Source: Candidatus Parvarchaeota archaeon
GTDB lineage: Archaea; Nanobdellota; Nanobdellia; Parvarchaeales; Parvarchaeaceae
Assembly (NCBI GenBank): GCA_023380615.1
Contig: JAMCRO010000027.1
Coordinates: 1-43,847, forward strand
DNA length: 43,847 nt
Direction of reading: 5' to 3'
Positions 16,254 to 24,333 of this stretch are shown here, piece after piece. The notes beneath the pieces were generated by a model. That model had not been told where the DNA came from and did no database searches. It worked only from the letters and a program-made list of their open reading frames with translations. The position numbers and the translations under genes are program-made. Each line of letters starts with the position of its first letter. Position 1 is the stretch's first letter.

Positions 16254-17169
16254 TTTCTTCCTCCTTATTTATGTCACCTACAAGCATGTAAAAGATATCT
16301 TCCAATGAAGTCGGGTTAATGGAGAACTTTATCTTTGTCTTTATTAGCTTTTTGGCAAGGTTGTTTGCAGATTTTTCATCCGAGAAAACCTGGAAAGTGC
16401 CGTCGTTTTTCTTTACGACCTTTCCTTTTAACCTGATTTTTTTATTGAAACCGCCGAATATTTTTATGGCATAAGGATAGCCTATCGCATTTCTTATGTC
16501 GTTTATAGTGCCTCCCTTTACAAGCTTTCCCTTGTTTAATATTATTATATAATCGGAAAGCTCCTCGGCTTCCTCAAGGTAGTGCGTTGTCAGTATTATA
16601 AGATGCTCTTTCTTCAGCTCGTTAAGAACTTCCCATAGCTCCCTTCTTGAGATTGGATCAAGGCCTGTTGTGGGCTCGTCCAAAAAGATTATTTTTGCAT
16701 CAGATGAAATGACTAGGGCAACCAAGACCTTTCTTTTTGTGCCTCCGGAAAGTTTTCTTGGCAGTTTATCCGCGTATTTTTCCAATTTAAACCTAGACAG
16801 AACTGCATTTGTCCTTGTCTTTGCCTCTTTAAAACTAAACCCTCTCCAAAGCAAATAAGCATATATGTTTTCTCTCGCCGTCATCCAAGGTATAAGCGCA
16901 GCTTCCTGCGGTATTACGGCTATCCTTTCCCTTATGTCTTTTGGATTTTTCACAACGTCAACCCCTTCCAAGTATACCTTTCCGGTAGTCGGTAGCAGTT
17001 CCGTAGAAACTATCCGTATAAAGGTAGTTTTGCCCGCTCCATTTCTGCCTATCAATGTAAATATTCCGTTTATATCCAGATCCAAAGAAACCCTCTTTAA
17101 GGCAGAAGAGCTCTTTCCCTTCTTATCCTTATAGTTCTTGCTGAGGTTTCTTACGGTCAGTTTTACCAT
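16240..17169 (-). CDS. ABC transporter ATPase (DrrA-like), 309 aa
   Basis: Nucleotide-binding subunit of an ABC-2 exporter. Walker A is GRNGAGKT (about 38-45), the signature LSGGTKRK, and Walker B IIFLDEPTTGLD followed by the H-loop TTHYLEEAEELSD. A C-terminal extension of about 80 residues (after 225), with KLIKTKIKFSINPTSLEDIF, is the DrrA-type regulatory tail. It pairs with the permease at 15510-16253. Box A lies 26 bases before the ATG at 17169. A second, unrelated ABC-2 pair starts divergently at 17252, so the two exporters share an 82-base promoter region. Confidence 0.92.
   Translation of the reverse strand: MVKLTVRNLSKNYKDKKGKSSSALKRVSLDLDINGIFTLIGRNGAGKTTFIRIVSTELLPTTGKVYLEGVDVVKNPKDIRERIAVIPQEAALIPWMTARENIYAYLLWRGFSFKEAKTRTNAVLSRFKLEKYADKLPRKLSGGTKRKVLVALVISSDAKIIFLDEPTTGLDPISRRELWEVLNELKKEHLIILTTHYLEEAEELSDYIIILNKGKLVKGGTINDIRNAIGYPYAIKIFGGFNKKIRLKGKVVKKNDGTFQVFSDEKSANNLAKKLIKTKIKFSINPTSLEDIFYMLVGDINKEEENENE
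16259..16264 (-). promoter_or_regulatory. Shine-Dalgarno site of the ABC-2 permease
   Basis: GGAGGA, 5 bases before the ATG at 16253 and lying inside the 3' end of the ATPase gene. An example of SD-driven initiation for an operon-internal gene. Confidence 0.7.
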
Positions 17170-17190
17170 ACCAGTAAATGAATTTTCAGG

Positions 17191-17200
17191 TATTAAATAT
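17191..17200 (-). promoter_or_regulatory. box A of the DrrA-like operon
   Basis: ATATTTAATA on the minus strand, centred about 26 bases before the ATG at 17169. Confidence 0.55.
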
Positions 17201-17251
17201 ATCCAATTATATTTTATTACATATTAATTTTACAAAAAACAAGATAAAATA

Positions 17252-17980
17252 ATGGAGATAAAGGCAGTTAACCTTACAAAGAGATTTGGAAACAACACTG
17301 CATTAAATTCAATAAACTTTGACATAAAGGGAAAGGGAATTGTAGGGTATCTTGGCCCCAACGGTGCAGGTAAAACGACTACCTTTAAGATATTCTCCAA
17401 CTTGATAAGAGCCGATTCTGGAGATGCGTTTATTAATGGTATAAACATAAAAAACTACAAAATGGCACTGGAAAATGTCTCGGCCCTGGTAGATGAACCG
17501 GAGCCTTACGATGAAATGACAATACACGAGTTTCTTGAATTTATCGGAAATATCAGGGGAATGGATCAAAAACTGCTTGATAATAGGATAGAAGAGCTTG
17601 GAAAGGAATTAAGATTAGAGGACTTCAGCAAAAAATGCGGCCAGCTCTCCAAAGGAAACCGGCAAAGAGTAGTTATAGCAGCAGTGCTTCTGCCGGATAC
17701 TGATATCTTGCTTCTTGACGAACCGACAAGCGGATTGGACCCTGCTGAAACATATGACATAAAAAAACTGCTCAAAAAACTAAAGAGAACAAAGCTGATA
17801 ATACTAAGTTCGCATTTATTGGACGAGATAAAAGAATTATGCGATTATGTCATACTTTTGGACAGGGGAAAAATAATCGCGCAAGGATCAGTAAAAAGCA
17901 TAATCAAGAAATTCGGTAAAGGGAAGGGAGAAAAAGGCCTGGAGAGGGCGTATATAAATTTGGTGCGTGGCAAAACATGA
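17252..17980 (+). CDS. ABC transporter ATPase, ABC-2 exporter type, 242 aa
   Basis: ATPase of a second exporter. Walker A is GPNGAGKTTT (about 34-43), the signature is LSKGNRQR, Walker B ILLLDEPTSGLD, and the H-loop sits in LSSHLLDEIKELCD. It is shorter than the neighbouring DrrA-like ATPase and lacks the long C-terminal tail. It overlaps its permease gene by 4 bases (ATGA). The start ATG has an AT-rich box (ATATTAATTT, 17221-17230) about 26 bases upstream. The substrate is unknown. Confidence 0.92.
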   Translation: MEIKAVNLTKRFGNNTALNSINFDIKGKGIVGYLGPNGAGKTTTFKIFSNLIRADSGDAFINGINIKNYKMALENVSALVDEPEPYDEMTIHEFLEFIGNIRGMDQKLLDNRIEELGKELRLEDFSKKCGQLSKGNRQRVVIAAVLLPDTDILLLDEPTSGLDPAETYDIKKLLKKLKRTKLIILSSHLLDEIKELCDYVILLDRGKIIAQGSVKSIIKKFGKGKGEKGLERAYINLVRGKT

Positions 17981-18738
17981 AACCTGGGGCTTTTTATGCG
18001 TTTTTTAATGCTGAATTAAAGATGGCAAGAAGCCAGATTATAGCTTTTTCCTTTCTGTCAGTTATACTAGTTGTATTGACGGGCTTGCTTTCAATAAAGG
18101 CATTTTTCAACAGCACGGATTTCTTTGAAAGCATCGGCCTGGTGATATGGCTTATGATAGGAATTGCCGCAACTAATATTGCGGCTGGCATAGGGGTAAT
18201 GGACTTCAATAAAAAAACGGGTTTGCTAGTACTTTCACAGCCGGTAGACAGAAAATTAATATTTTTATCCAGGCTTCTTGCCGCTTTTTTGGTTCTTGTA
18301 CTGCCGATCACGGTACTTTATATATCGGGGTTTGGAATGAGTTTACTGCTATATAAGATAAGCATGCCAAACATTTTTTTGTCATATGGCCTGGCGATTC
18401 TATACGCTTTTTCCTTTACGGCAATGGTTTCAGGGATAAGTTCAATGTCCAAAGAGAAAAGCACCCCTATTAGTTTTGGCTTGACCTTTGCTTTCCTTGC
18501 AGTTTTCGTCTTTGCAATATTCGGAAAGTTCATTGGAATGCAGCCCTGGTTCTTTTTGCCTTACGGGGGGTTAATAATAAGCAGCGTTATGGCAGCTCCA
18601 TATTTAATGCATGTTAACCCCGGAAACTACTTCTTTTACTACATACCCTATGTAAATGAAGCGGTACTTATAATGCTGCTTTACCTAGTAATATTTGCAG
18701 CACTTGGCATATTCTACTATTCTAAAAGAGAACTTTGA
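17977..18738 (+). CDS. ABC-2 family transporter permease, 253 aa
   Basis: Six-TM permease partner of the ATPase immediately upstream. It begins with a cytosolic helix (FNAELKMARSQI), followed by helices near residues 22-43, 55-76, 105-130, 135-158, 165-185 and 225-247. The loop FNKKTGLLVLSQPVDRKLIF (about 76-95) is the typical coupling segment of the NatB/ABC-2_4 group, whose members are often repeated in Thermoplasmata and other archaea. Translation is coupled through a 4-base overlap. Export substrate cannot be told. Confidence 0.85.
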   Translation: MKPGAFYAFFNAELKMARSQIIAFSFLSVILVVLTGLLSIKAFFNSTDFFESIGLVIWLMIGIAATNIAAGIGVMDFNKKTGLLVLSQPVDRKLIFLSRLLAAFLVLVLPITVLYISGFGMSLLLYKISMPNIFLSYGLAILYAFSFTAMVSGISSMSKEKSTPISFGLTFAFLAVFVFAIFGKFIGMQPWFFLPYGGLIISSVMAAPYLMHVNPGNYFFYYIPYVNEAVLIMLLYLVIFAALGIFYYSKREL

Positions 18739-18769
18739 TATACAAAAATAAATGCAAAATAAGTAGATA

Positions 18770-19840
18770 TTAACTATCAAGCTCGTTCTTCCTGATGAAT
18801 TCGATAAACTGCTTTAAATTCTTTACCCTGTTTTCCCCTGCCGCTTTGACAACTCTGTTTCTTACCGCAAGATCAAATGATTTAAGCCTTAGGTCTGCTA
18901 TTAAACCGATATCTGCATCAATTTCATCCAGCTTTCTGAATGAGCTAAAAAGGTTTCTAGCAACCTCTTCCGGCCGGTTATTGCTACCAAGGATTATTTT
19001 TTCACCGCCGTTTACCTTTGTTCTGTATTCATAAGGTATCAAAGCGGCAAACTTGACATTTTCTGATTCAAGAAACCTGCTTGCAGAGATTAGTTCATTT
19101 ATGCTGTTAAACAAAAACAATGGCTTCTTGGGGGAGTAATGCCTGTATTTCATGCCCGGTGACAGAACCTTTCCCTTTTTTACGGTTTTGTTTATGCTTT
19201 TTGAAACTTTTATCTTACCTAAAAAATTTTCCAGTTTATTTACATCATAAGAACCGGGCCTAAGCAGCCTATAAGGTTTTCTACTTACATCTACGACCGT
19301 TGATTCCAGTCCAAATCTTGATCTGCCGCCGTCAATTATCACTGCAACTTTTCCAAAGAAATCCGCAACTGCATGCCTTGCCTCGGTTGCGCTTGGAAAG
19401 GTAGAGATGTTTGCACTTGGCGCAGCTATGGGAACACCGCTTTCTTTTATTAATTCCAAAGCAATCCTATTGCTTGGCATCCTCACTGCTACAGTATCCA
19501 AACCGGCCGTAACCGTTTTAGGTAGGCCCCTCCTTTTAAAGATAAAAGTCATAGGGCCGGGCCATAACTTTCTTAAAACTCCGAGCAAATTATCCGGGAC
19601 AACTGCCACTTCTTTAAGCTGATCAAAGCTGCAGATGTGCACAATTAAAGGATTATCGGCTGCCCTGTTCTTTACTTTAAATATTTCTCTGCATGCCTTT
19701 TCATTGAAAACACTGGCTCCGATTCCATAAACCGTTTCAGTGGGAAAAACCACTAGCTTTCCGCTTTTAATTTGATTTGCCGCGTATCTTATGCCCTTTC
19801 TGTCAATGCTATTTTCAGACATCTTAATTATCCTTGTCAT
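18770..19840 (-). CDS. sua5: threonylcarbamoyl-AMP synthase, Sua5 type, 356 aa
   Basis: Makes threonylcarbamoyl-AMP from Thr, bicarbonate and ATP, the first step of t6A37 modification of tRNAs that read ANN codons. The YrdC domain occupies about residues 15-205 with PTETVYG (33-39), KNRAADNPL (57-65) and PSANIS. The PGMKYRHYSPK linker typical of Sua5 follows, and then the smaller C-terminal Sua5 domain. The length fits the two-domain form. The ATG at 19840 overlaps the stop of the MFS gene by 4 bases. GGAGGT lies 13 bases before it, a rather long spacing; MSENSID at residue 7 is the alternative start. Confidence 0.95.
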   Translation of the reverse strand: MTRIIKMSENSIDRKGIRYAANQIKSGKLVVFPTETVYGIGASVFNEKACREIFKVKNRAADNPLIVHICSFDQLKEVAVVPDNLLGVLRKLWPGPMTFIFKRRGLPKTVTAGLDTVAVRMPSNRIALELIKESGVPIAAPSANISTFPSATEARHAVADFFGKVAVIIDGGRSRFGLESTVVDVSRKPYRLLRPGSYDVNKLENFLGKIKVSKSINKTVKKGKVLSPGMKYRHYSPKKPLFLFNSINELISASRFLESENVKFAALIPYEYRTKVNGGEKIILGSNNRPEEVARNLFSSFRKLDEIDADIGLIADLRLKSFDLAVRNRVVKAAGENRVKNLKQFIEFIRKNELDS

Positions 19841-21006
19841 GCACTAAGTTTCCACCTCCTGAAATTAATATTGTTTAATACAAGCAAAACAAGTATAAGC
19901 AAGATTATAAAAACAAAGGTAATCTTAAAACCAACATCGTCTATTGAAAAGCCTGATAATGTCGGCAGAACAACGCCGACTGCCATCATTATTGCAAAGA
20001 AGTAGCTATTTGCAGCGTTTCTGAATCTGGCCTTAAATGACCTGCCAAGCGTAATTATCGAAACTGGGTACGCAAACCCATGCGGTATACCCAAAATCAG
20101 AAATGAAACTATGAATATGTCTAAATTCCTCGAAAAAATCATTACTGTTATACCTATGAGCGTCAAAATGATGGTTTCATTCATCATAAATTTTATGTTG
20201 TGGGGAGGTTTAACTGATAGGTAAATTCTGGATAAAAACGACGTAAGAAAAAACAATGAAAATACCAGTGTAACAAAAGAGAGGGAGATGTTGAAAGTGT
20301 CCTTTTCGTAGATTCCCGCAAATGCTATCAATACCGCAAAGGGTATGTTATACGCCATTATATTGAAAACAGCCGAACGGAAACCGTAGTTTGAAAACAC
20401 TTTAATCTTCATCTTTTTCTCCTTTTCAACCGGAAACTTCATGAAAGGAGAAAGAACAAACGAAATGAAACCGAATAACGCAAATATCAGAAAAGCCTCC
20501 CTTATGCTTACAAATTTTAGAAGCTCTGATTCTATTAACGGCCCTATTATAAGGCTAAAACTCAATATAACTGTGTACATAGATAGAATCCGGTCCCTTG
20601 TCTTTGTATCCTTAAAAAGCCCCGCGGCAGTTATTATGTTCGGCATTATAAAGCCTAAAAGGATACCCATTATTGCTGCCAATACCCAGATGCTGTAAAA
20701 ATTGGAAACCCATATGCCGATGAATACAAGCATATAAACAAAATTGGAGCTTACAAATGCTATGCGCCTTTTGTTTGCCGACAGCTTGGCATTTAAAATG
20801 GCAGTTGTAAGAAAGGTAGTAAAGGACAGTAAAGCCGCTATTAACCCCACTTCTGTTTCTGAAAAACCGAAGTAATACTTCACAAGGAGCGGAACAGAAG
20901 TTGTAAGCATGTTATTGCTTGCACGTATTGAAAATGTTATTATCATTATAGTCAAAACTATACGAAAAAACGAGATGCTGGAATCTTTAACCCTATTTTT
21001 TACCAT
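19837..21006 (-). CDS. MFS transporter, 389 aa
   Basis: A 12-TM major facilitator. The loop 2-3 motif is reduced (NAKLSANKRRIAF near residues 77-89), as in many drug or sugar-efflux type carriers, and the central loop FPVEKEKKMKIKVFSNYG divides two six-helix halves. Substrate unknown. It lies in a three-gene operon: a 72-residue membrane protein 6 bases upstream and sua5 overlapping by 4 bases downstream. The coupling to sua5 is probably a matter of shared transcription rather than function. Confidence 0.85.
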   Translation of the reverse strand: MVKNRVKDSSISFFRIVLTIMIITFSIRASNNMLTTSVPLLVKYYFGFSETEVGLIAALLSFTTFLTTAILNAKLSANKRRIAFVSSNFVYMLVFIGIWVSNFYSIWVLAAIMGILLGFIMPNIITAAGLFKDTKTRDRILSMYTVILSFSLIIGPLIESELLKFVSIREAFLIFALFGFISFVLSPFMKFPVEKEKKMKIKVFSNYGFRSAVFNIMAYNIPFAVLIAFAGIYEKDTFNISLSFVTLVFSLFFLTSFLSRIYLSVKPPHNIKFMMNETIILTLIGITVMIFSRNLDIFIVSFLILGIPHGFAYPVSIITLGRSFKARFRNAANSYFFAIMMAVGVVLPTLSGFSIDDVGFKITFVFIILLILVLLVLNNINFRRWKLSA

Positions 21007-21012
21007 TAAGCC

Positions 21013-21231
21013 TTACTTATATTTTATTCTCATTATCTTGAATAAGCCTTTCCAACGGTATAAAACAAGCCAGCCTAATCCCAGATACACTATCCCTATC
21101 AAGCTTGCTCCGTTAGGACCGAAATATTTGGTTAAGAAAACAAGTATTAAAACAAAGCCGACTAAAAAGTAAAGTATTACAACGGAAAAGAATATTTTCT
21201 TCTTTTTGCTGCTCAATGCTTCGATTATCAT
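21013..21231 (-). CDS. small membrane protein, 2 TM, 72 aa
   Basis: Two helices (about residues 14-33 and 38-58) between a basic start (SSKKKKIFF) and a basic end (YRWKGLFKIMRIKYK). No family recognised. First gene of the operon with the MFS and sua5 genes, 6 bases before the MFS start. It faces the adenylate-forming enzyme gene at 21313 across an 81-base divergent promoter region. Confidence 0.65.
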   Translation of the reverse strand: MIIEALSSKKKKIFFSVVILYFLVGFVLILVFLTKYFGPNGASLIGIVYLGLGWLVLYRWKGLFKIMRIKYK

Positions 21232-21281
21232 TAATAATTAATAATGCATTCAGTTATATCGTTTTAAGAGGAATGAAAAGG

Positions 21282-21291
21282 TATTTATATT
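21282..21291 (+). promoter_or_regulatory. box A of the 379-aa adenylate-forming enzyme gene
   Basis: TATTTATATT, centred about 27 bases before the ATG at 21313; leaderless start expected. Confidence 0.6.
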
Positions 21292-21312
21292 ATAACTAAT
21301 CACTATTTTAAA

Positions 21313-22452
21313 ATGAACAATTATATAAAAAACCTTAGAAAATACTCCCAAAGGGAGGGTTTCTTTGATGGCGAATGGTACGGCTTTAAAGAGCCATTTG
21401 AAAAGGCACTTTCAAGTAATAACAATGAAGATGGTATGCTGCTTTGGCTTAAAGCAGTAGCAAAATACCATATAAATGAAGGCACCGGTTCAACATACTG
21501 GATAGAAAGAGCAAAATCCGGCGGGATAACAAATGAAAAGATAGACAAGGCTGAAAGTTTAGACTCGCTTGTTTCACTGCTTGGAAATTCGGATTCTGGC
21601 CTTTTAAAGAAAGAGAACGGATACAAAGATTATTACATGCCGAAAAACTTTAAACTGGAAGACATGTTCAAAAGCTCCTCTTCTGGAACAACTGGGCCGG
21701 CAAAGACCGTTTATCACACCCCCCAGTCTTTGTCTGTTTCTGCGGTGAATGAATATACTGGGATAAAGGCACAGTATCCTGTAAAGGGGCTAAAAGACAA
21801 GAAACTATTGGCCGCTGGTCCAGTAGGCGCTTATCAGGAAGAACACAGAAAACTTGCAGAGCTTCTTGGAATGGAATATGTGGGAAATGAATTTGAAACA
21901 AAGGGATTGAAACTGCTAAGTCCACAAGAGATGATGCAGGCAATGAAGCCTGTAATGGAAAAGGAAGCTTACGTATTGAAGCAGGGCAACATTGGAATAG
22001 CTACGGCTGCAATGGAGATGCTTTCAATGCTGCCTAAAGACCTGTTTTATGATACTGATTTAATAAAAGTTTCAGGTACGCAGATAACTTCAGAGGGATT
22101 AAAGAAGGCTGAAGAAAAAACCGGTAAAAAACTTATACCAATGTACGGCCATTACGCAGGAAAATCTTCAATAGGTTTTGCAGACGGAGTTAGCATAGTT
22201 CATATAGGCGGCAACAGAATCTATTTCAGCAGCGACATAGCTTATTTCCCAGCATTTCCAGTTACATATATTTATATGAACAATAACGGAAACCCGGCGG
22301 CATATGATCAAAAAGCGCAAACAAAGATGATAGTTGCCTTTCTTTTTACGGCACTTATAAATGATGAAGATTATGCCGTAAAAAGAAAGGCAACAAAAGC
22401 AACAAAGTCATTTAAGAAAATAGACGGAATCTCGGACCTGTCAAGATCCTGA
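21313..22452 (+). CDS. adenylate-forming (ANL) enzyme, LuxE/PaaK-like, lacking the C-terminal subdomain, 379 aa
   Basis: An AMP-binding protein that should activate a carboxylic acid as the acyl-adenylate. The phosphate-binding loop SSSSGTTGPAK lies at 121-131. Later motifs are weak: IKVSGTQITSEGLKKAE resembles the region before motif A5, and the A5 aromatic-Thr-Glu is replaced by MYGHYAGKSS. The protein stops where the roughly 100-residue mobile C-terminal lid of PaaK-type ligases would start, and the next gene begins one base further, so the short form is genuine and not a frameshift in view. The first 120 residues are an extra helical region, as in LuxE-type acyl-protein synthetases. It lies tail to tail with the enzyme at 22454-23809. 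Substrate unknown. Confidence 0.75.
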   Translation: MNNYIKNLRKYSQREGFFDGEWYGFKEPFEKALSSNNNEDGMLLWLKAVAKYHINEGTGSTYWIERAKSGGITNEKIDKAESLDSLVSLLGNSDSGLLKKENGYKDYYMPKNFKLEDMFKSSSSGTTGPAKTVYHTPQSLSVSAVNEYTGIKAQYPVKGLKDKKLLAAGPVGAYQEEHRKLAELLGMEYVGNEFETKGLKLLSPQEMMQAMKPVMEKEAYVLKQGNIGIATAAMEMLSMLPKDLFYDTDLIKVSGTQITSEGLKKAEEKTGKKLIPMYGHYAGKSSIGFADGVSIVHIGGNRIYFSSDIAYFPAFPVTYIYMNNNGNPAAYDQKAQTKMIVAFLFTALINDEDYAVKRKATKATKSFKKIDGISDLSRS

Positions 22453-22453
22453 A

Positions 22454-23809
22454 TCAGTAGTGTTCTATTCCTCTTTTATCTACAATCTTGGGACCCTTTA
22501 GTTTCTTAGGATCGTAGAAAGGAATTTTGTCTTTATCAACTAATTCTGCATCAAGCGAAGCCAATTTTTTGTCTATTACATATTTTAGCTCCATTTCTTC
22601 CTTGGATAGCTTATCTAAAATTAAATTAAGCAATTCCTCTTTACTGCCCTTAAATTCGTTTCTATAGAAGTAAAAGGTAATTTTATCCAAACCGTTTTCT
22701 CTTGTTATCTCTGCGTATCCCTCTCCCAAATTTAATTTTCTTGATGCGAAAGCAAGGACATCGTCTATTATAATATCGTCTAATTTTGACACACTAAAGT
22801 TGACAAGCTTATTTGTCCTGCCAAGAAATTCGAGATACATATAATCTTTGTCTATGCCGATAAACCTAACTTTTTCCTTTGTGTTGTAATTTATTAAAGG
22901 TGCATGATCATAGCCTTTTAATCCTTTGCTTGTCAAAAGTAATTCGCCTTCAATACCTTTAAGTTTACTGTTAGAAGGATAGTAAACCTTACCGTCGGAG
23001 TAAATACCAAATTCATTGTTATACCTGGAGACTTTAAATATGGATGTATCTGGCATTCTTTCGCTCTTCAACATTTCCTCTGTGTAAAACTTGCTACCAC
23101 AAACTCTTTCTGTTGAAGCAAGTAAATTTATTATGCCCTTTACTGATATAAGCGAATAAAGTAGCCTACTTCTCTCCAAATTTAAAGGCTCCCCTCCCAA
23201 TGCAATGTATATTTCATTTTTGCATGCCAAATTATTTAAGTCTTCTCTGGTTTTATTATCCAAATTATATATCTCCCTGAATAAAAGAGACGGTAACCCC
23301 GTTATAAGTATAGTTTTATTCATTTTTGAATGCGAATCTAGTATACTGTCGCATTTTTTCAAAATTTCCAGGAGGCCCTGGCCAGGCCCAGGATTTAATT
23401 CTATTGAGTTTCCAAATTCTGATATAGCGGACATTCCAACTCCGCTTATAGCGGGCCTTGGAGGGGCTATATTTACAGTTATATAAGGCATACTGCCAAG
23501 TAAATCTTGGTACATATTTATGAAAGCTTCACCCAAAATCTTAATATCCTCGTAAGTTGCAGGTATAACTTTAGGCTTCCCAGTTGAACCAGAGGTTTGA
23601 AACAACGATATATTTGTTCTTATATTGGGTATAAATTTATAAAAATCATCAATAAAGCTTTCTCCTGAAATAACAGGCACATTTTTAAATGTGTATTCTA
23701 AACCTTTAGAGTCTAAATTCTTTAAAGCCCTATATGAGCTTGACTTATAAAAATCTATATTCTTTAATGCATATTCAAAAACCGGTCTAACTTTAGGTTT
23801 TGATTTCAT
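22454..23809 (-). CDS. adenylate-forming enzyme, PaaK/F390-synthetase-like, 451 aa
   Basis: A full-length ANL-superfamily ligase of the phenylacetate-CoA ligase/coenzyme F390 synthetase type. The P-loop is TSGSTGKPK (72-80), the middle motif LGGEPLNLERSRLL (204-217), A5-like ASTER (231-235), and FLGRTNKLVN (329-338) corresponds to the GR hinge of motif A8. The C-terminal lid (about 335-420) is present. It probably makes an acyl-AMP and passes it to CoA or another acceptor. The gene follows the V4R gene by 2 bases and is in one operon with it and the KaiC-like ATPase gene. Its 3' end is one base from that of the other adenylate-forming enzyme. Confidence 0.8.
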   Translation of the reverse strand: MKSKPKVRPVFEYALKNIDFYKSSSYRALKNLDSKGLEYTFKNVPVISGESFIDDFYKFIPNIRTNISLFQTSGSTGKPKVIPATYEDIKILGEAFINMYQDLLGSMPYITVNIAPPRPAISGVGMSAISEFGNSIELNPGPGQGLLEILKKCDSILDSHSKMNKTILITGLPSLLFREIYNLDNKTREDLNNLACKNEIYIALGGEPLNLERSRLLYSLISVKGIINLLASTERVCGSKFYTEEMLKSERMPDTSIFKVSRYNNEFGIYSDGKVYYPSNSKLKGIEGELLLTSKGLKGYDHAPLINYNTKEKVRFIGIDKDYMYLEFLGRTNKLVNFSVSKLDDIIIDDVLAFASRKLNLGEGYAEITRENGLDKITFYFYRNEFKGSKEELLNLILDKLSKEEMELKYVIDKKLASLDAELVDKDKIPFYDPKKLKGPKIVDKRGIEHY

Positions 23810-23811
23810 AA

Positions 23812-24333
23812 TTAAATTTCCGATATAAATTTACATTCTGCATCTCCTTTTGCTTTGCAGTATATCTCTTTCGTTGAATATTTTTTATCTAACAAACCTG
23901 TAAAAAGTGAATTTAAGCCGCCGGCTAAAAAAAAGCAAACCGGCTTTTCTGACTTACCGAATATATTAAGATACGCTTCCGCTAATGGGGAAGGATTAAG
24001 AGTAGTTAGAACTTTATCTTTATTGAAATTAAAAACTAATTTTCCAAGACCTGAAGTTGCAACCACATTTGATACCAAATCAAGAGTTTTGTTTATATTA
24101 TTATCAAATCTATTTTTATAATCACCCACTATTCCAGCTATACTAATTGAACCTGCGTTGTATGCTTCATTTTCGTCATATTTTATAAGCTTCCCGATTA
24201 AAGATACGAATATACTCATATTTATAAGAACACCGGGCCTATTCATCAGTAACAACCTGTTGTTCTCAAATTTTATGTTTTTAGTCAGAAGCATCTCATT
24301 TAAGAAGTTATTGGGGCTAACTTCATTTAACAT
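23812..24333 (-). CDS. V4R-domain small-molecule-binding protein, 173 aa
   Basis: A stand-alone V4R (4-vinyl reductase) domain, the fold that in XylR/DmpR-type regulators and BchJ-related proteins binds small, often aromatic or hydrophobic ligands. The hallmark is the C-terminal EIYCKAKGDAECKFIS with Cys159 and Cys167, joined by Cys133 in PVCFFLAGG, a probable Zn or ligand site. The N-terminal third (VSPNNFLNEMLL, then RPGVLINMS) is the usual lead-in helix and dimer region. It overlaps the KaiC-like gene by 11 bases and precedes the ligase by 2, so all three proteins are made together. I infer that it senses the substrate or product of the ligase, or a signal for the ATPase. Confidence 0.85.
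   Translation of the reverse strand: MLNEVSPNNFLNEMLLTKNIKFENNRLLLMNRPGVLINMSIFVSLIGKLIKYDENEAYNAGSISIAGIVGDYKNRFDNNINKTLDLVSNVVATSGLGKLVFNFNKDKVLTTLNPSPLAEAYLNIFGKSEKPVCFFLAGGLNSLFTGLLDKKYSTKEIYCKAKGDAECKFISEI

Noticed and set aside
22441-22460. Frameshift that truncates the 379-residue adenylate-forming enzyme
   Set aside because: The opposite gene ends one base beyond the stop and has an intact, meaningful C-terminus, so there is no lost sequence to recover.
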